In this document: positions 44,740 through 52,843 of the stretch, in pieces
Numbering within the stretch: position 1 is the first letter of the stretch
How the letters are laid out: each line of letters starts with the position of its first letter
Source of the DNA: Methylotenera_A sp040387515
Lineage (GTDB): Bacteria > Pseudomonadota > Gammaproteobacteria > Burkholderiales > Methylophilaceae
Direction of reading: 5' to 3'
Length of the DNA: 64,000 nt
Assembly (NCBI GenBank): GCA_040387515.1
Contig: JAZKDP010000011.1
Location: 124,001 to 188,000, forward strand
The notes under the pieces: model-generated
Database searches by the model: none
Seen by the model: the letters and a program-made list of their open reading frames with translations, nothing else
Told to the model about the DNA's origin: nothing
Translations under genes and position numbers: made by a program

Positions 44740-45231
44740 ATGAAACATATTATCTCTCTATTAATGGAAAACGAAGCTGGCGCGTTATCACGTGTCGCGG
44801 GTTTATTTTCTGCACGCGGCTACAATATTGAATCGCTCACTGTTGCAGTGACTGAAGATCCGACTCTATCGCGCATGACGATTGTGACAGCTGGTTCAGA
44901 CGAAGTGATTGAGCAAATCATCAAACAGCTGAACAAACTAGTCGATGTCGTCAAAGTGCTAGATTTAAATGACGGTAAGTACATCGAACGTGAATTGATG
45001 CTGGTTAAAGTGAAAGCAAGTGCTAACTTTAAAGATGAAATGAAGCGCATGTGCGATATTTTCCGTGGCCGAATCATCGATGTTGCTGATAATAGTTACA
45101 CCATTGAACTCACTGGGTCTTGCAGTAAATTAGATGCGTTTTTAGAAGCAATTGATAAAACTGCTATTTTAGAAACGGTACGCACGGGCGCATCTGGCAT
45201 TGGGCGCGGCGATCGAATTTTAAAAATATAA
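44740..45231 (+). CDS. ilvH: Acetolactate synthase small (regulatory) subunit
   Basis: A 163-residue regulatory subunit with an N-terminal ACT domain (about 2-78), starting MKHIISLLMENEAGALSRVAGLF. This domain binds valine for feedback control. A C-terminal ALS_ss domain contains DISRGRIID-like FRGRIIDVADNSY. It follows ilvB by 53 bp and precedes ilvC by 108 bp. Confidence 0.97.
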   Translation: MKHIISLLMENEAGALSRVAGLFSARGYNIESLTVAVTEDPTLSRMTIVTAGSDEVIEQIIKQLNKLVDVVKVLDLNDGKYIERELMLVKVKASANFKDEMKRMCDIFRGRIIDVADNSYTIELTGSCSKLDAFLEAIDKTAILETVRTGASGIGRGDRILKI

Positions 45232-45339
45232 GCGATTGAAAACATCAAGCTTAATATTTAAGAACGAGCATTATAAAGTTAAGTATTAAAACAGGTTAAG
45301 TAATTCATTAATAAATAATTGTATTTAAAGGGAAAAGCA

Positions 45340-46356
45340 ATGAAAGTTTATTACGACAAAGACGCTGACTTAAGCATTATCAAAGGCAAAAAAGTAACCA
45401 TCGTTGGTTACGGTTCACAAGGTCACGCGCACGCAGCAAACCTTAAAGATAGCGGCGTAACGGTCACAATCGGCCTACGTAAAGAAGGTAGCTCATGGGC
45501 AAAAGCGGTTAACTCTGGCCATAACGTATTTGAAATTGCTGAAGCAGTAAAAGACGCTGATGTTGTAATGGTCTTATTGCCAGATGAAACAATGGCTGGC
45601 ATTTACGAAGCCGAAGTTGCACCAAACCTTAAAAAAGGTGCAGCACTTGCATTTGCACACGGCTTTAATATTCATTACAACCAAATCGTGCCACGTGCCG
45701 ATTTAGACGTGATTATGATTGCCCCTAAAGGTCCAGGCCACACAGTGCGTTCAGAATATTTAAAAGGTGGCGGTGTGCCATCATTAATCGCGGTTTATCA
45801 AGATACGTCTGGCAAAGCGAAAGAAATCTCACTTTCTTACGCAGCAGCCAACGGCGGCACTAAAGGTGGCGTGATTGAAACAGATTTCCGTGAAGAAACT
45901 GAAACCGATTTATTTGGCGAGCAAGCCGTATTATGTGGTGGCGCGGTAGAGTTAGTAAAAGCTGGCTTTGAAACATTGACAGAAGCAGGTTACGCACCAG
46001 AAATGGCATATTTTGAGTGCCTACATGAACTTAAATTGATTGTTGATTTAATGTACGAAGGCGGTATCGCCAACATGAACTACTCCATTTCAAACAATGC
46101 AGAATACGGTGAATATGTAACAGGCCCACGCGTGATTGCTGACCAAGCACGTGCTGCAATGAAAGAATGCTTAACAAATATTCAAAACGGCAACTATGCA
46201 AAACAATTTATTTTAGAAGGTCGTACTAACTATCCAGAAATGGTCGCACGTCGCCGCTTAAATGCTGCGCACCCGATTGAGCAAGTTGGTAGCCAATTGC
46301 GCGCGATGATGCCTTGGATTGCTAAAAACAAACTAGTAGACCAAAGCAAAAACTAA
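45340..46356 (+). CDS. ilvC: Ketol-acid reductoisomerase
   Basis: IlvC isomerises and reduces acetolactate or acetohydroxybutyrate with NADPH. From the ATG at 45340 (AAAGGGA upstream) the protein has 338 residues, the class I length. The Rossmann motif VGYGSQGHAHA is at about 24-34. ETDLFGEQAVLCGG and the metal-binding EMAYFECLHELKLIVDL are present. The open frame extends upstream but without a good start. It is the last ilv gene and is followed by a strong hairpin. Confidence 0.97.
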   Translation: MKVYYDKDADLSIIKGKKVTIVGYGSQGHAHAANLKDSGVTVTIGLRKEGSSWAKAVNSGHNVFEIAEAVKDADVVMVLLPDETMAGIYEAEVAPNLKKGAALAFAHGFNIHYNQIVPRADLDVIMIAPKGPGHTVRSEYLKGGGVPSLIAVYQDTSGKAKEISLSYAAANGGTKGGVIETDFREETETDLFGEQAVLCGGAVELVKAGFETLTEAGYAPEMAYFECLHELKLIVDLMYEGGIANMNYSISNNAEYGEYVTGPRVIADQARAAMKECLTNIQNGNYAKQFILEGRTNYPEMVARRRLNAAHPIEQVGSQLRAMMPWIAKNKLVDQSKN

Positions 46357-46385
46357 CTTAAATTATTAGGTTACGTATTAAACCG

Positions 46386-46417
46386 AAGGGCAAGACGCAA
46401 ATCGTTTTGCCCTTTTT
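46386..46417 (+). terminator. Intrinsic terminator after ilvC
   Basis: A 12-bp stem AAGGGCAAGACG / CGTTTTGCCCTT (one G-U pair) with loop CAAAT, continuing into TTT. It ends only about 17 bp before the psd start codon, so the psd ribosome site lies directly behind it. Confidence 0.85.
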
Positions 46418-46433
46418 CATTAAAGGATCTCAA

Positions 46434-47279
46434 TTGCCACTTTCCATTATTTTGCAATATCTGCTACCTAAACAAGCCATTACTATTTTGGCAGGTAAAC
46501 TTGCCAATTTAAAAGGCGGCAAATTAACCACGGCAGTCATTATCTGGTTTATCAAACGCTATAAAGTCAACATGGCAGAAGCCGCTAATCCAAACATCAG
46601 CAGTTATGCGACTTTTAATGATTTTTTTACGCGCGCGCTTAAAAATGGCGCACGTCCACTTGCAAAAATTAATTTTATTTGCCCTGTAGATGGCGCAATT
46701 AGCCAATTTGGCAATATTGAACAAGACCAGATTTTTCAGGCAAAAAATCACAATTACTCAACGTTAACTTTGCTTGCTGGTAACCAAATATTGGCCGATA
46801 AATTTGAGAACGGCTATTTTGCATGCCTATATTTAAGCCCTAAAGATTATCACCGCATTCATATGCCATGTGATGGCACACTAAAAAGTATGGCGTATGT
46901 ACCAGGTGATTTATTCTCCGTCAACCCAAATACTGCCTCCAATGTGCCGAATTTATTTGCTCGCAACGAACGCGTTGTGTGTGAGTTTGAATCGAAACAG
47001 CATGGCAGTTTTGTGATGGTTTTGGTCGGCGCGACAATTGTTGGCAGCATGGCAACTGTTTGGCACGATACTCAAAATAAAGTGATTAACCCGCCACGCA
47101 GTAAAAATATCCGAACTTGGTCTTACGCGGATAAAAAAATATCACTGAAACAAGGCGATGAAATGGGTAAGTTTTTGCTTGGATCGACAGTGGTGATGTT
47201 GTTTGAAAAAGACACATTAACATTTAATGCAGATTGGCACCCCGCCCGCGCAATTAAATTGGGCGAGGCGATGGCATGA
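46434..47279 (+). CDS. psd: Phosphatidylserine decarboxylase
   Basis: Psd makes phosphatidylethanolamine from phosphatidylserine at the inner membrane, using a pyruvoyl group formed by self-cleavage. The protein has about 281 residues. Homology starts at LSIILQYLLPKQAITILAG, matching a TTG start at 46434 with AAAGGAT six bases upstream. An upstream in-frame TTG at 46407 lies inside the terminator stem and is unlikely. YLSPKDYHRIHMPCDG and the cleavage-site motif LLGSTVV near the C terminus are intact. No room for a promoter exists between the ilvC terminator and this gene. Confidence 0.94.
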   Translation: MPLSIILQYLLPKQAITILAGKLANLKGGKLTTAVIIWFIKRYKVNMAEAANPNISSYATFNDFFTRALKNGARPLAKINFICPVDGAISQFGNIEQDQIFQAKNHNYSTLTLLAGNQILADKFENGYFACLYLSPKDYHRIHMPCDGTLKSMAYVPGDLFSVNPNTASNVPNLFARNERVVCEFESKQHGSFVMVLVGATIVGSMATVWHDTQNKVINPPRSKNIRTWSYADKKISLKQGDEMGKFLLGSTVVMLFEKDTLTFNADWHPARAIKLGEAMA

Positions 47280-47333
47280 CTAAACATCTCTAAAACTAGA
47301 TTCTTAGAAAACCACAGGTTTAAAATTCTTAAT

Positions 47334-47367
47334 AAAAAAAGCCTGCTTAATCAGCAGGCTTTTTTTA
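47334..47367. terminator. Bidirectional intrinsic terminator
   Basis: AAAAAAAGCCTGCT / AGCAGGCTTTTTTT with loop TAATC, between the converging psd and rppH genes. Confidence 0.95.
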
Positions 47368-47381
47368 TTTTAACCCCAGCC

Positions 47382-47885
47382 TTACACGTGTCTAGCTGGA
47401 TGTGTTTTTATTTTATGATGCAAATGCGTTGCCAACTCATTTAACGCGGCTTTATACACATCACGTTTAAATTCAATCACATCTTCTAGCGGTACCCAAT
47501 AATCGCTCCAGCGCCACGCATCAAATTCAGGATGTTCAGAAGCGCGCAAAGAAACATCCGTATCGCGTCCAATCATACGCAACAAATACCAAATTTGCTT
47601 TTGGCCTTTGTAACTACCGCGCCACTCACGTTTAATCCAGCTACTAGGCACTTCATAGCGCAACCAATCACGCGTACGCCCCAAAATTTCTACGTGCTCT
47701 GGCGCCAAGCCGACCTCTTCCATCAGCTCGCGATACATCGCTTGTTCTGGGCTTTCGCCGTATTTAATGCCACCCTGTGGAAACTGCCAAGCATGCTCTC
47801 TAATACGCTTGCCCCAAAACACCTGATTTTGAGCGTTACACAGGATTATCCCAACATTGGGACGGAATCCGTCACGATCTAACAT
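47382..47885 (-). CDS. rppH: RNA pyrophosphohydrolase RppH
   Basis: A NUDIX enzyme that converts 5'-triphosphate or diphosphate mRNA ends to monophosphate and so triggers decay. The 167 residues begin MLDRDGFRPNVGIILCN, typical of RppH. The NUDIX box GGIKYGESPEQAMYRELMEEVG is at about 38-59. It is divergent from the beta-propeller gene (105 bp between them). With rng in the same window, two 5'-end-dependent RNA processing enzymes are present, though not linked in one operon. Confidence 0.95.
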   Translation of the reverse strand: MLDRDGFRPNVGIILCNAQNQVFWGKRIREHAWQFPQGGIKYGESPEQAMYRELMEEVGLAPEHVEILGRTRDWLRYEVPSSWIKREWRGSYKGQKQIWYLLRMIGRDTDVSLRASEHPEFDAWRWSDYWVPLEDVIEFKRDVYKAALNELATHLHHKIKTHPARHV

Positions 47886-47990
47886 ATTGCAACTACCTAA
47901 AATATTTAGTGCAATTTTTTCATATTTTTGCCACTATTGAAAGCGCGCATTTGCGTATAGGCCAAAATTAACCCCCAATTCATCTCATTT

Positions 47991-48986
47991 ATGCAAAATA
48001 TAAATTTTATTACGCGTTTTTTTCTATTATTGTCATTTATAACTACATTAACCGCATGCACATCGGCTAATCATGGCAGCAGCTTTGCCTATATTACCAA
48101 CCAAGGCGACAACAGCGTTTCTGTGGTTGACCTTGCCAAATCTGAGGTCATTAAAACAATTGCCGTTGGTAAAGCGCCTGTTGGCGTGGCGATATCGCCA
48201 AAATTAAGCCGCGCTTTTATTACCAATGTAGAAGGCCAAAGTGTTTCCGTGATTGATACGGATAACAATACCGTGACTGAAAAGATTGCGGTTAAAGGCT
48301 CACCTGTCGGCATTGCGATTGCGCCTGACAGCAAAACATTATATGTGGCGGATTGGTACAGTGACCGTATCTTAGCCATTGATACTGGCGACTTTAATCT
48401 ACAGCGCGAACTGATTGTCGCAAAAGCACCTGCGGGTTTAATCGTTAGCGCAGACAGTAAAACGCTGTATGTTGCGGAACGCGATACCAATGAGATTGCG
48501 GTGATTGATACCAAAACGCTGACCATTGTTAAACAGATTAAAGTGGGCAAGCATCCATTTGGCTTAACGCTTAGCCCTGATAACAAGCATTTATATAGTG
48601 TAAATGTGTATGACAATACTGTTTCTATTATTGATACGGCTACACTGGCTTTAACTACCTTACAAAGACTAAACACGTTAAAAGTAGGCGAACATCCTTA
48701 TTGTGCGGTGCTTAATCCAAACAATAAAACACTGTATGTATCCAATACGCAAGATGATACCGTTTCGGTGATTGATTTAGTGTCGCAAAAAAGTATTGCC
48801 ACCATTGATGTCGGCATGACGCCAGAAGGTATTAGCTTTGATGCTGTGAACAATCAAGTTTTAGTCACCAGTTGGGGCGAAAATCAATTAACTGTGATTG
48901 ATGCCGCGACTAACACAGTTAAATCGCACATTAAAACAGGCGATAAAAGCCGAGCATTTGGACAATTTATATTATCCAAACCATAA
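47991..48986 (+). CDS. YVTN-type beta-propeller lipoprotein
   Basis: A 331-residue periplasmic or membrane-anchored protein. The signal peptide ends in a lipobox (TLTAC, Cys23). About seven repeats of about 42 residues follow, each with a pattern like SVSVVDxxxxxVxxxIxVGxxPxGxAxSPDxxxLYVxN, the YVTN propeller signature. Related propellers accompany quinoprotein dehydrogenase systems in some bacteria, but this one has no such neighbour except the MxaD-like gene 262 bp downstream. The last codons (QFILSKP) form the first unit of a 30-bp tandem repeat that continues beyond the stop codon. The binding partner is unknown. Confidence 0.85.
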   Translation: MQNINFITRFFLLLSFITTLTACTSANHGSSFAYITNQGDNSVSVVDLAKSEVIKTIAVGKAPVGVAISPKLSRAFITNVEGQSVSVIDTDNNTVTEKIAVKGSPVGIAIAPDSKTLYVADWYSDRILAIDTGDFNLQRELIVAKAPAGLIVSADSKTLYVAERDTNEIAVIDTKTLTIVKQIKVGKHPFGLTLSPDNKHLYSVNVYDNTVSIIDTATLALTTLQRLNTLKVGEHPYCAVLNPNNKTLYVSNTQDDTVSVIDLVSQKSIATIDVGMTPEGISFDAVNNQVLVTSWGENQLTVIDAATNTVKSHIKTGDKSRAFGQFILSKP

Positions 48987-49110
48987 AAGTTACAGTTTGT
49001 GCTGACCAAACCAAGATAGCTACAGTTTATTTTGCCAAAATAATTAAAGGCACAATTTGTACTAACCAAATAAAAATAGACACAATTTATAAGAGCCAAA
49101 CAATTTTATA
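48961..49110 (+). repeat. Five tandem 30-bp degenerate repeats
   Basis: Units start at 48961, 48991, 49021, 49051 and 49081, with no length variation. The consensus is [gtc]aca[ag]ttt[ag]t followed by about five variable bases, ccaaa, and an A-rich tail. The first unit overlaps the 3' end and stop of the propeller gene. Units 2 and 4 are most alike (tttgt.ct.accaaa), while 1, 3 and 5 share tttat, suggesting an older 60-bp step. The regularly spaced T3 and A3-4 tracts could give intrinsic DNA curvature. Confidence 0.8.
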
Positions 49111-49190
49111 GACATAGCCTTAAAATTAGCGTCAACGCACTACATAATTCCGCGTTAAAGCTAAACGTAGGCTTATTCAATCAACTGATT

Positions 49191-49196
49191 TATAAT
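49191..49196 (+). promoter_or_regulatory. Candidate -10 box for the MxaD-like gene
   Basis: A perfect TATAAT lies 53 bp upstream of the ATG at 49249. No convincing -35 is seen at the expected distance. CGGAG before the ATG is a good ribosome site. Confidence 0.4.
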
Positions 49197-49248
49197 AGTG
49201 CGCTATCCTAGTTTAAGTTTATTTATTGTCATTCAACGGAGACCATGC

Positions 49249-49788
49249 ATGAAAAAGTTTTTAACATTATTAGCCCTTGCAACATTATCGTTTAATGCTG
49301 CAGCTCACGGCCCATCACCACAAAAAGTAGAAAAAACCATCGTTATTAAAGCTGCTCCAGCAAAAGTCTGGGCAATGGTAAAAGACTTTGGCAATATGCA
49401 AAAATGGCATCCAGCAATCGAAAGTGTAAAAACCGAGCAAAAGAAAGATGACACCGGCACAATGGCAACGTTTAGAACGCTTAACTTAAAAGGCGGCGGT
49501 GAAATTGTAGAAAAACTACGTAGTGCAGACGACAAAGACATGAAATTAAAATATGAAATTGTAGGCGGCGTAGCACCAGTGGCTGATTACAACGCGTTTA
49601 TGCAAGTAACTGCAGGCCCAGGCGCTGGCGAAAGCACAGTTACATGGGTTGGTCGTTTTTATCGTACTTATAAACTAAACCCACCAATTCCAGCAGGCCA
49701 AGATGACGCAACAGCCGTAAACTTCATTACAGGCGTTTTCGATGGCGGCTTAGCCAACTTAAAAAAGGTGCTTGAAAGCTCAAAGTAA
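49249..49788 (+). CDS. Periplasmic SRPBCC protein, MxaD-like (methanol oxidation accessory)
   Basis: A 179-residue protein with a clean signal peptide (about 1-20, cut after NAAA). Mature HGPSPQKVEKTIVIKA leads into a START-like SRPBCC domain with VWAMVKDFGNMQKWHPAI. This beginning strongly resembles MxaD, a periplasmic protein that helps electron transfer from methanol dehydrogenase to its cytochrome in methylotrophs. No mxa or xox dehydrogenase gene is in this window, so it may be a paralogue acting with a remote XoxF/MxaF. The upstream frame extends to 49198, but the ATG at 49249 with GGAG and the signal peptide fix the start. Confidence 0.75.
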   Translation: MKKFLTLLALATLSFNAAAHGPSPQKVEKTIVIKAAPAKVWAMVKDFGNMQKWHPAIESVKTEQKKDDTGTMATFRTLNLKGGGEIVEKLRSADDKDMKLKYEIVGGVAPVADYNAFMQVTAGPGAGESTVTWVGRFYRTYKLNPPIPAGQDDATAVNFITGVFDGGLANLKKVLESSK

Positions 49789-49861
49789 CTAGCCAGGAAG
49801 CTGGCGCAACAAAAAAACCGTGGTGGAAATTTTGGTAATTTAAATACCTTAACTGAACCGC

Positions 49862-49900
49862 AAAAAGGGGTTGTAAGTTGAACTTACAATCCCTTTTTTT
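49862..49900 (+). terminator. Intrinsic terminator after the MxaD-like gene
   Basis: A long stem (AAAAAGGG-G-TTGTAAGT / ACTTACAA-T-CCCTTTTT, one G-U pair) with a short loop and a run of seven T. Confidence 0.93.
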
Positions 49901-50193
49901 ATAACATCCTATTTTCATCACATAAACAAATGAAGCATTTTGCTCCGTCATTTTAGTGAGGCACTTTTAATACTCTGTACTAACACCCTAAATCGCACTT
50001 CAAATGGCCAATAACGCAATTTAAGTAAGTGACTAAATTGGCTAACACTGACATTTTTTGTCACTCCATATCTTTACAAACCATCCTAAAAATTGAACAT
50101 TAACCAACTTATATTAATTTAACACCCAAAATATTGGGAAATAATAATAATAATATATAACAATCAAATGGTTAACAACAATATGCGTTTAGT
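49901..50193 (+). promoter_or_regulatory. AT-rich region upstream of the pilA promoter with a candidate activator site
   Basis: No gene is seen. An inverted repeat TGACA-TTTTT-TGTCA (50049-50063) lies 131 bp upstream of the sigma-54 promoter, a typical distance for an enhancer-binding protein such as PilR. A second palindrome, CCCAA-AATA-TTGGG (50125-50138), is followed by AAT trinucleotide repeats. The role in pilA control is inference. Confidence 0.4.
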
Positions 50194-50209
50194 TGGCATA
50201 GCCATTGCT
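50194..50209 (+). promoter_or_regulatory. Sigma-54 (-24/-12) promoter of pilA
   Basis: TGGCATAGCCATTGCT fits TGGCAC-N5-TTGCW, with GG and GC 12 bp apart. It is located 97 bp upstream of the pilA ATG. Pilin genes are classically transcribed by RpoN with PilR, so the position and match agree. Confidence 0.8.
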
Positions 50210-50305
50210 AATAGTCTTTCAAGCACTGGTAACAAGTACTGAAACAGTGTTTGATTATTTGGTGTACGCAACTTAATTTAAAATTTAATCAAAAGGGATT
50301 TGAAA

Positions 50306-50713
50306 ATGAACATGAAACAACATATGAACCAAAAAGGTTTTACATTAATCGAGTTAATGATTGTGGTAGCAATTATCGGTATCTTGGCTGCGATTGCGAT
50401 TCCTTCTTACCGTGACTACACTGTTAGAGCAAAAACCTCTACAGCGGTTGCTAACGTTGCTGGTCAAAAAATGAAAGTTGGTCTTGGTTACGATGACTCT
50501 GGAGCTTTAGGATGTGTGGATGACAACTCGGTTGCAATTCCCGACTGTACTGGTTTAGGCATCTTAACTGGCGTGAGTGGCCCTGCAACAGCCTCTCCTG
50601 TTACAATAACATTAACACCTGCGCCTCCTGCTGCTGCTGGTCAAAACATTACTTGGACGTGTGCTCCTGTAAGTGGTGTTGGTACGACTGACGTATCTAA
50701 AGTGTGTTTCTAA
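50306..50713 (+). CDS. pilA: Type IVa major pilin PilA
   Basis: A prepilin of 135 residues. The short leader (MNMKQHMNQKG) ends at the prepilin peptidase site before F. FTLIELMIVVAIIGILAAIAIPSYRDYT follows, the conserved N-terminal helix with Glu5. Four Cys lie in the mature part, the last two near the C terminus (WTC ... KVCF), giving a likely disulfide-bound D-region. The mature pilin is short (about 124 residues). AAGGGA precedes the ATG. It has its own sigma-54 promoter and terminator and is far from the other pil genes. Confidence 0.95.
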   Translation: MNMKQHMNQKGFTLIELMIVVAIIGILAAIAIPSYRDYTVRAKTSTAVANVAGQKMKVGLGYDDSGALGCVDDNSVAIPDCTGLGILTGVSGPATASPVTITLTPAPPAAAGQNITWTCAPVSGVGTTDVSKVCF

Positions 50714-50774
50714 TAATTATATGTAAGTAAGCGTAACCTCGATCCAATGAAATGAAATCGAAGTTCAATGTAAC

Positions 50775-50806
50775 AAAACCCCTGCACCTTGTGGGGGTTT
50801 GTTTTG
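50775..50806 (+). terminator. Intrinsic terminator after pilA
   Basis: The stem AACCCC / GGGGTT has an inner CAC/GTG pairing and is followed by TGTTTTG. Confidence 0.8.
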
Positions 50807-50878
50807 TGTGCCACCATTACCCTCAATTAACATCAAGACTGCAATATTAAAACCTTCTAGTTAAGCGTTTAAGCATTA

Positions 50879-52006
50879 TTAGCTTGTATTGCGTGTTCCA
50901 CCCTCTAACACTTCCGCCTTCAATCCACACTGCGCCAATATAAAAGCGGCCGCACTGCTACGACGGCCGGTTTGGCAATAGACAATATAATCTTTGGTTT
51001 TATCTAAACCTTCTGCAATTTCACGTAGCTCATGCAGTGGCGCATTGATTGCCCCTTCAATATGCTCATGTTTGTATTCGGATGCAAAACGCACGTCTAT
51101 CCATATTGCGCCCTGATTCAGTACTTTTTCTTCAGCTACTTGCCTGCTAATGCTATTCACAATCGGCGCTTTTAATAGCTCGATAAAATCAATTTTATTT
51201 AAACGTAATAACTGGCCGCTGGTTTTCATGGTGACGGTTGCGTTGCGTTTATTATCAGACGCCAACGCCTCTTCGCCGAAACCTGCACCTGTTGAAATCT
51301 CTGCCAGTATCACTGGCGGCTGACTAATATCGGTAATGCGGCTCACCAGGGCAGTGCCTTGTTGAATCAGGTAGTAATAATCGCCTTCTTGCCCTTGCTT
51401 AATAATGGTTTGCCCTGCAACTACATCCATGGCTGTCATGCGTTTGAACATGGCCTCGATATTGACGGGAGGCAATCTGCTAAATACGCCATTGTGTACT
51501 TTAAACGCATGAAAACTGGCTGTGTCTAGCTGCCAATTATTTTGCGCGGTATTTGGTTTAGCTTTAGTTTGTGCAGGTGGATAACCAGATAACTGATCCC
51601 ACGTCATCATGATATCCAGCAAATCTAAATCGATACGCATAATGTCTATAGCTGTTAATGCGATGGTATCTTTAATTTTTAAACGTTGAGTATCCAGCGG
51701 ATGTTTGGCAGCATCGGTGCCTGCACGCAGAATTAATTTTTGACCATTTTCATATCTAATGCCTAAATCACCTTTTAGCAAATATAAGGCTTGCGTACTT
51801 GCGTTCATGCGCGTGGGATCTAAGTCCTTGCTCACTTTCTCGACAATGCACAGTGGCGTAAGCTCATCCAAACGGTTGGGCGATAAGCGTGCAATTGGTT
51901 CAAAACGTAACAGCGTGGCTTTGCTTATTGCGGAACTTGTTGTTGTAGCGTTTGTAGATTCAGAACTTGCACTCTGATTAGCTGGATGGTTATTAATTAT
52001 TGTCAT
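50879..52006 (-). CDS. Cyclic nucleotide-binding domain and rhodanese fusion protein
   Basis: About 375 residues from the ATG at 52004-52006; a TTG five codons upstream is possible. Two Crp-like cNMP domains occur: a degenerate one (about 30-130), and a second (about 175-280) with a good phosphate-binding cassette FGEEALASDNKRNATV, including Glu245 and Arg254. A C-terminal rhodanese domain (about 285-375) carries the loop CQTGRRSS with Cys344. There is no helix-turn-helix, so it is not a transcription factor. It could couple cyclic nucleotide sensing to sulfur transfer. The next gene upstream is a cyclic-nucleotide phosphodiesterase, 67 bp away. Confidence 0.85.
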   Translation of the reverse strand: MTIINNHPANQSASSESTNATTTSSAISKATLLRFEPIARLSPNRLDELTPLCIVEKVSKDLDPTRMNASTQALYLLKGDLGIRYENGQKLILRAGTDAAKHPLDTQRLKIKDTIALTAIDIMRIDLDLLDIMMTWDQLSGYPPAQTKAKPNTAQNNWQLDTASFHAFKVHNGVFSRLPPVNIEAMFKRMTAMDVVAGQTIIKQGQEGDYYYLIQQGTALVSRITDISQPPVILAEISTGAGFGEEALASDNKRNATVTMKTSGQLLRLNKIDFIELLKAPIVNSISRQVAEEKVLNQGAIWIDVRFASEYKHEHIEGAINAPLHELREIAEGLDKTKDYIVYCQTGRRSSAAAFILAQCGLKAEVLEGGTRNTS

Positions 52007-52072
52007 AGGTTCTAAATTCAATGTCTTTTTAACTCAACTTCACTTAAATTTAACTTCATATAAATGAATTCT

Positions 52073-52843
52073 TTATAAATTAAATATCTGCTGATGCAGC
52101 AATGCTTTGCAGTGCTGTGTTTTTGGGTTTGCCGAAATTTCTTGCATGATTGTGACGTCTTCGCCAGGCTTAAGATGCGTAATATAAATCGCTGGCTGAC
52201 TTTGCAAATGCGCTAACTCTTCTGCCAAAGTTGCAGGGCACAAGTGTTTCGAAAGCACGGCCAACTCTGCTTCAGCGTTGCTAAATGCCGTTTCTATAAT
52301 CAACACTTTTAAGTTCTTAATCTGGTTTATATCGTGCCAAAAAGCAGCGCTGCATGCAGTATCGCCCGTAAACACCAAGCTGTTTGTTCCACTATCAATT
52401 TGATAACCAACCGCAGGAATCACATGATTCGCTGGTACCGCCGTAATCGTTTTACCGCTAATTTTCACACCATTTCCAACAAAAATTTCGTTGTAGCGTA
52501 AAAATGGTCTGGCGGGATCGGGGATTAAATTAAAATTGGGCCAAATAAGCCAATTAAAAACATGCTGCTTCAGAATGTTAATCACTTCGAGTGTGGCATG
52601 CACAGTAATGGGTTTAGCACGCAAACCCATTACTGTATCTAGCAACAATGGGATAGACACAATATGATCTAAATGCGTGTGCGTGACAAAGATGTGATCG
52701 ATTTTTAACAGCGCTTCTAGCGACAAATCCCCTACGCCAGTACCCGCGTCGATTAATACATCATCATCTACTAATAGCGAAGTCGTGCGCATACCGCCAC
52801 CAATTCCACCGCTACATCCCAATATTTTTATCTGCATACTCAT
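52073..52843 (-). CDS. Class II 3',5'-cyclic-nucleotide phosphodiesterase (metallo-beta-lactamase fold)
   Basis: A 256-residue metallo-hydrolase with THTHLDH (H55, H57, D59, H60). The stretch HVFNWLIWPNF (94-104) is characteristic of class II phosphodiesterases such as yeast PDE1 and Vibrio CpdP. Further metal residues occur in NHVIPAVGY, FTGDTA and YITHLKPGED. It would hydrolyse cAMP or cGMP; there is no signal peptide, so it acts in the cytoplasm. It sits directly upstream of the cNMP-binding/rhodanese gene on the same strand, suggesting a small cyclic-nucleotide module. Confidence 0.87.
   Translation of the reverse strand: MSMQIKILGCSGGIGGGMRTTSLLVDDDVLIDAGTGVGDLSLEALLKIDHIFVTHTHLDHIVSIPLLLDTVMGLRAKPITVHATLEVINILKQHVFNWLIWPNFNLIPDPARPFLRYNEIFVGNGVKISGKTITAVPANHVIPAVGYQIDSGTNSLVFTGDTACSAAFWHDINQIKNLKVLIIETAFSNAEAELAVLSKHLCPATLAEELAHLQSQPAIYITHLKPGEDVTIMQEISANPKTQHCKALLHQQIFNL

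Noticed and set aside
48884..49099. Minus-strand ORF of 71 codons with ten-residue repeats containing NC at fixed spacing
   Set aside because: It is generated by the 30-bp repeat array and the propeller gene read backwards. The synonymous-looking variation fits the plus strand better, and there is no ribosome site.
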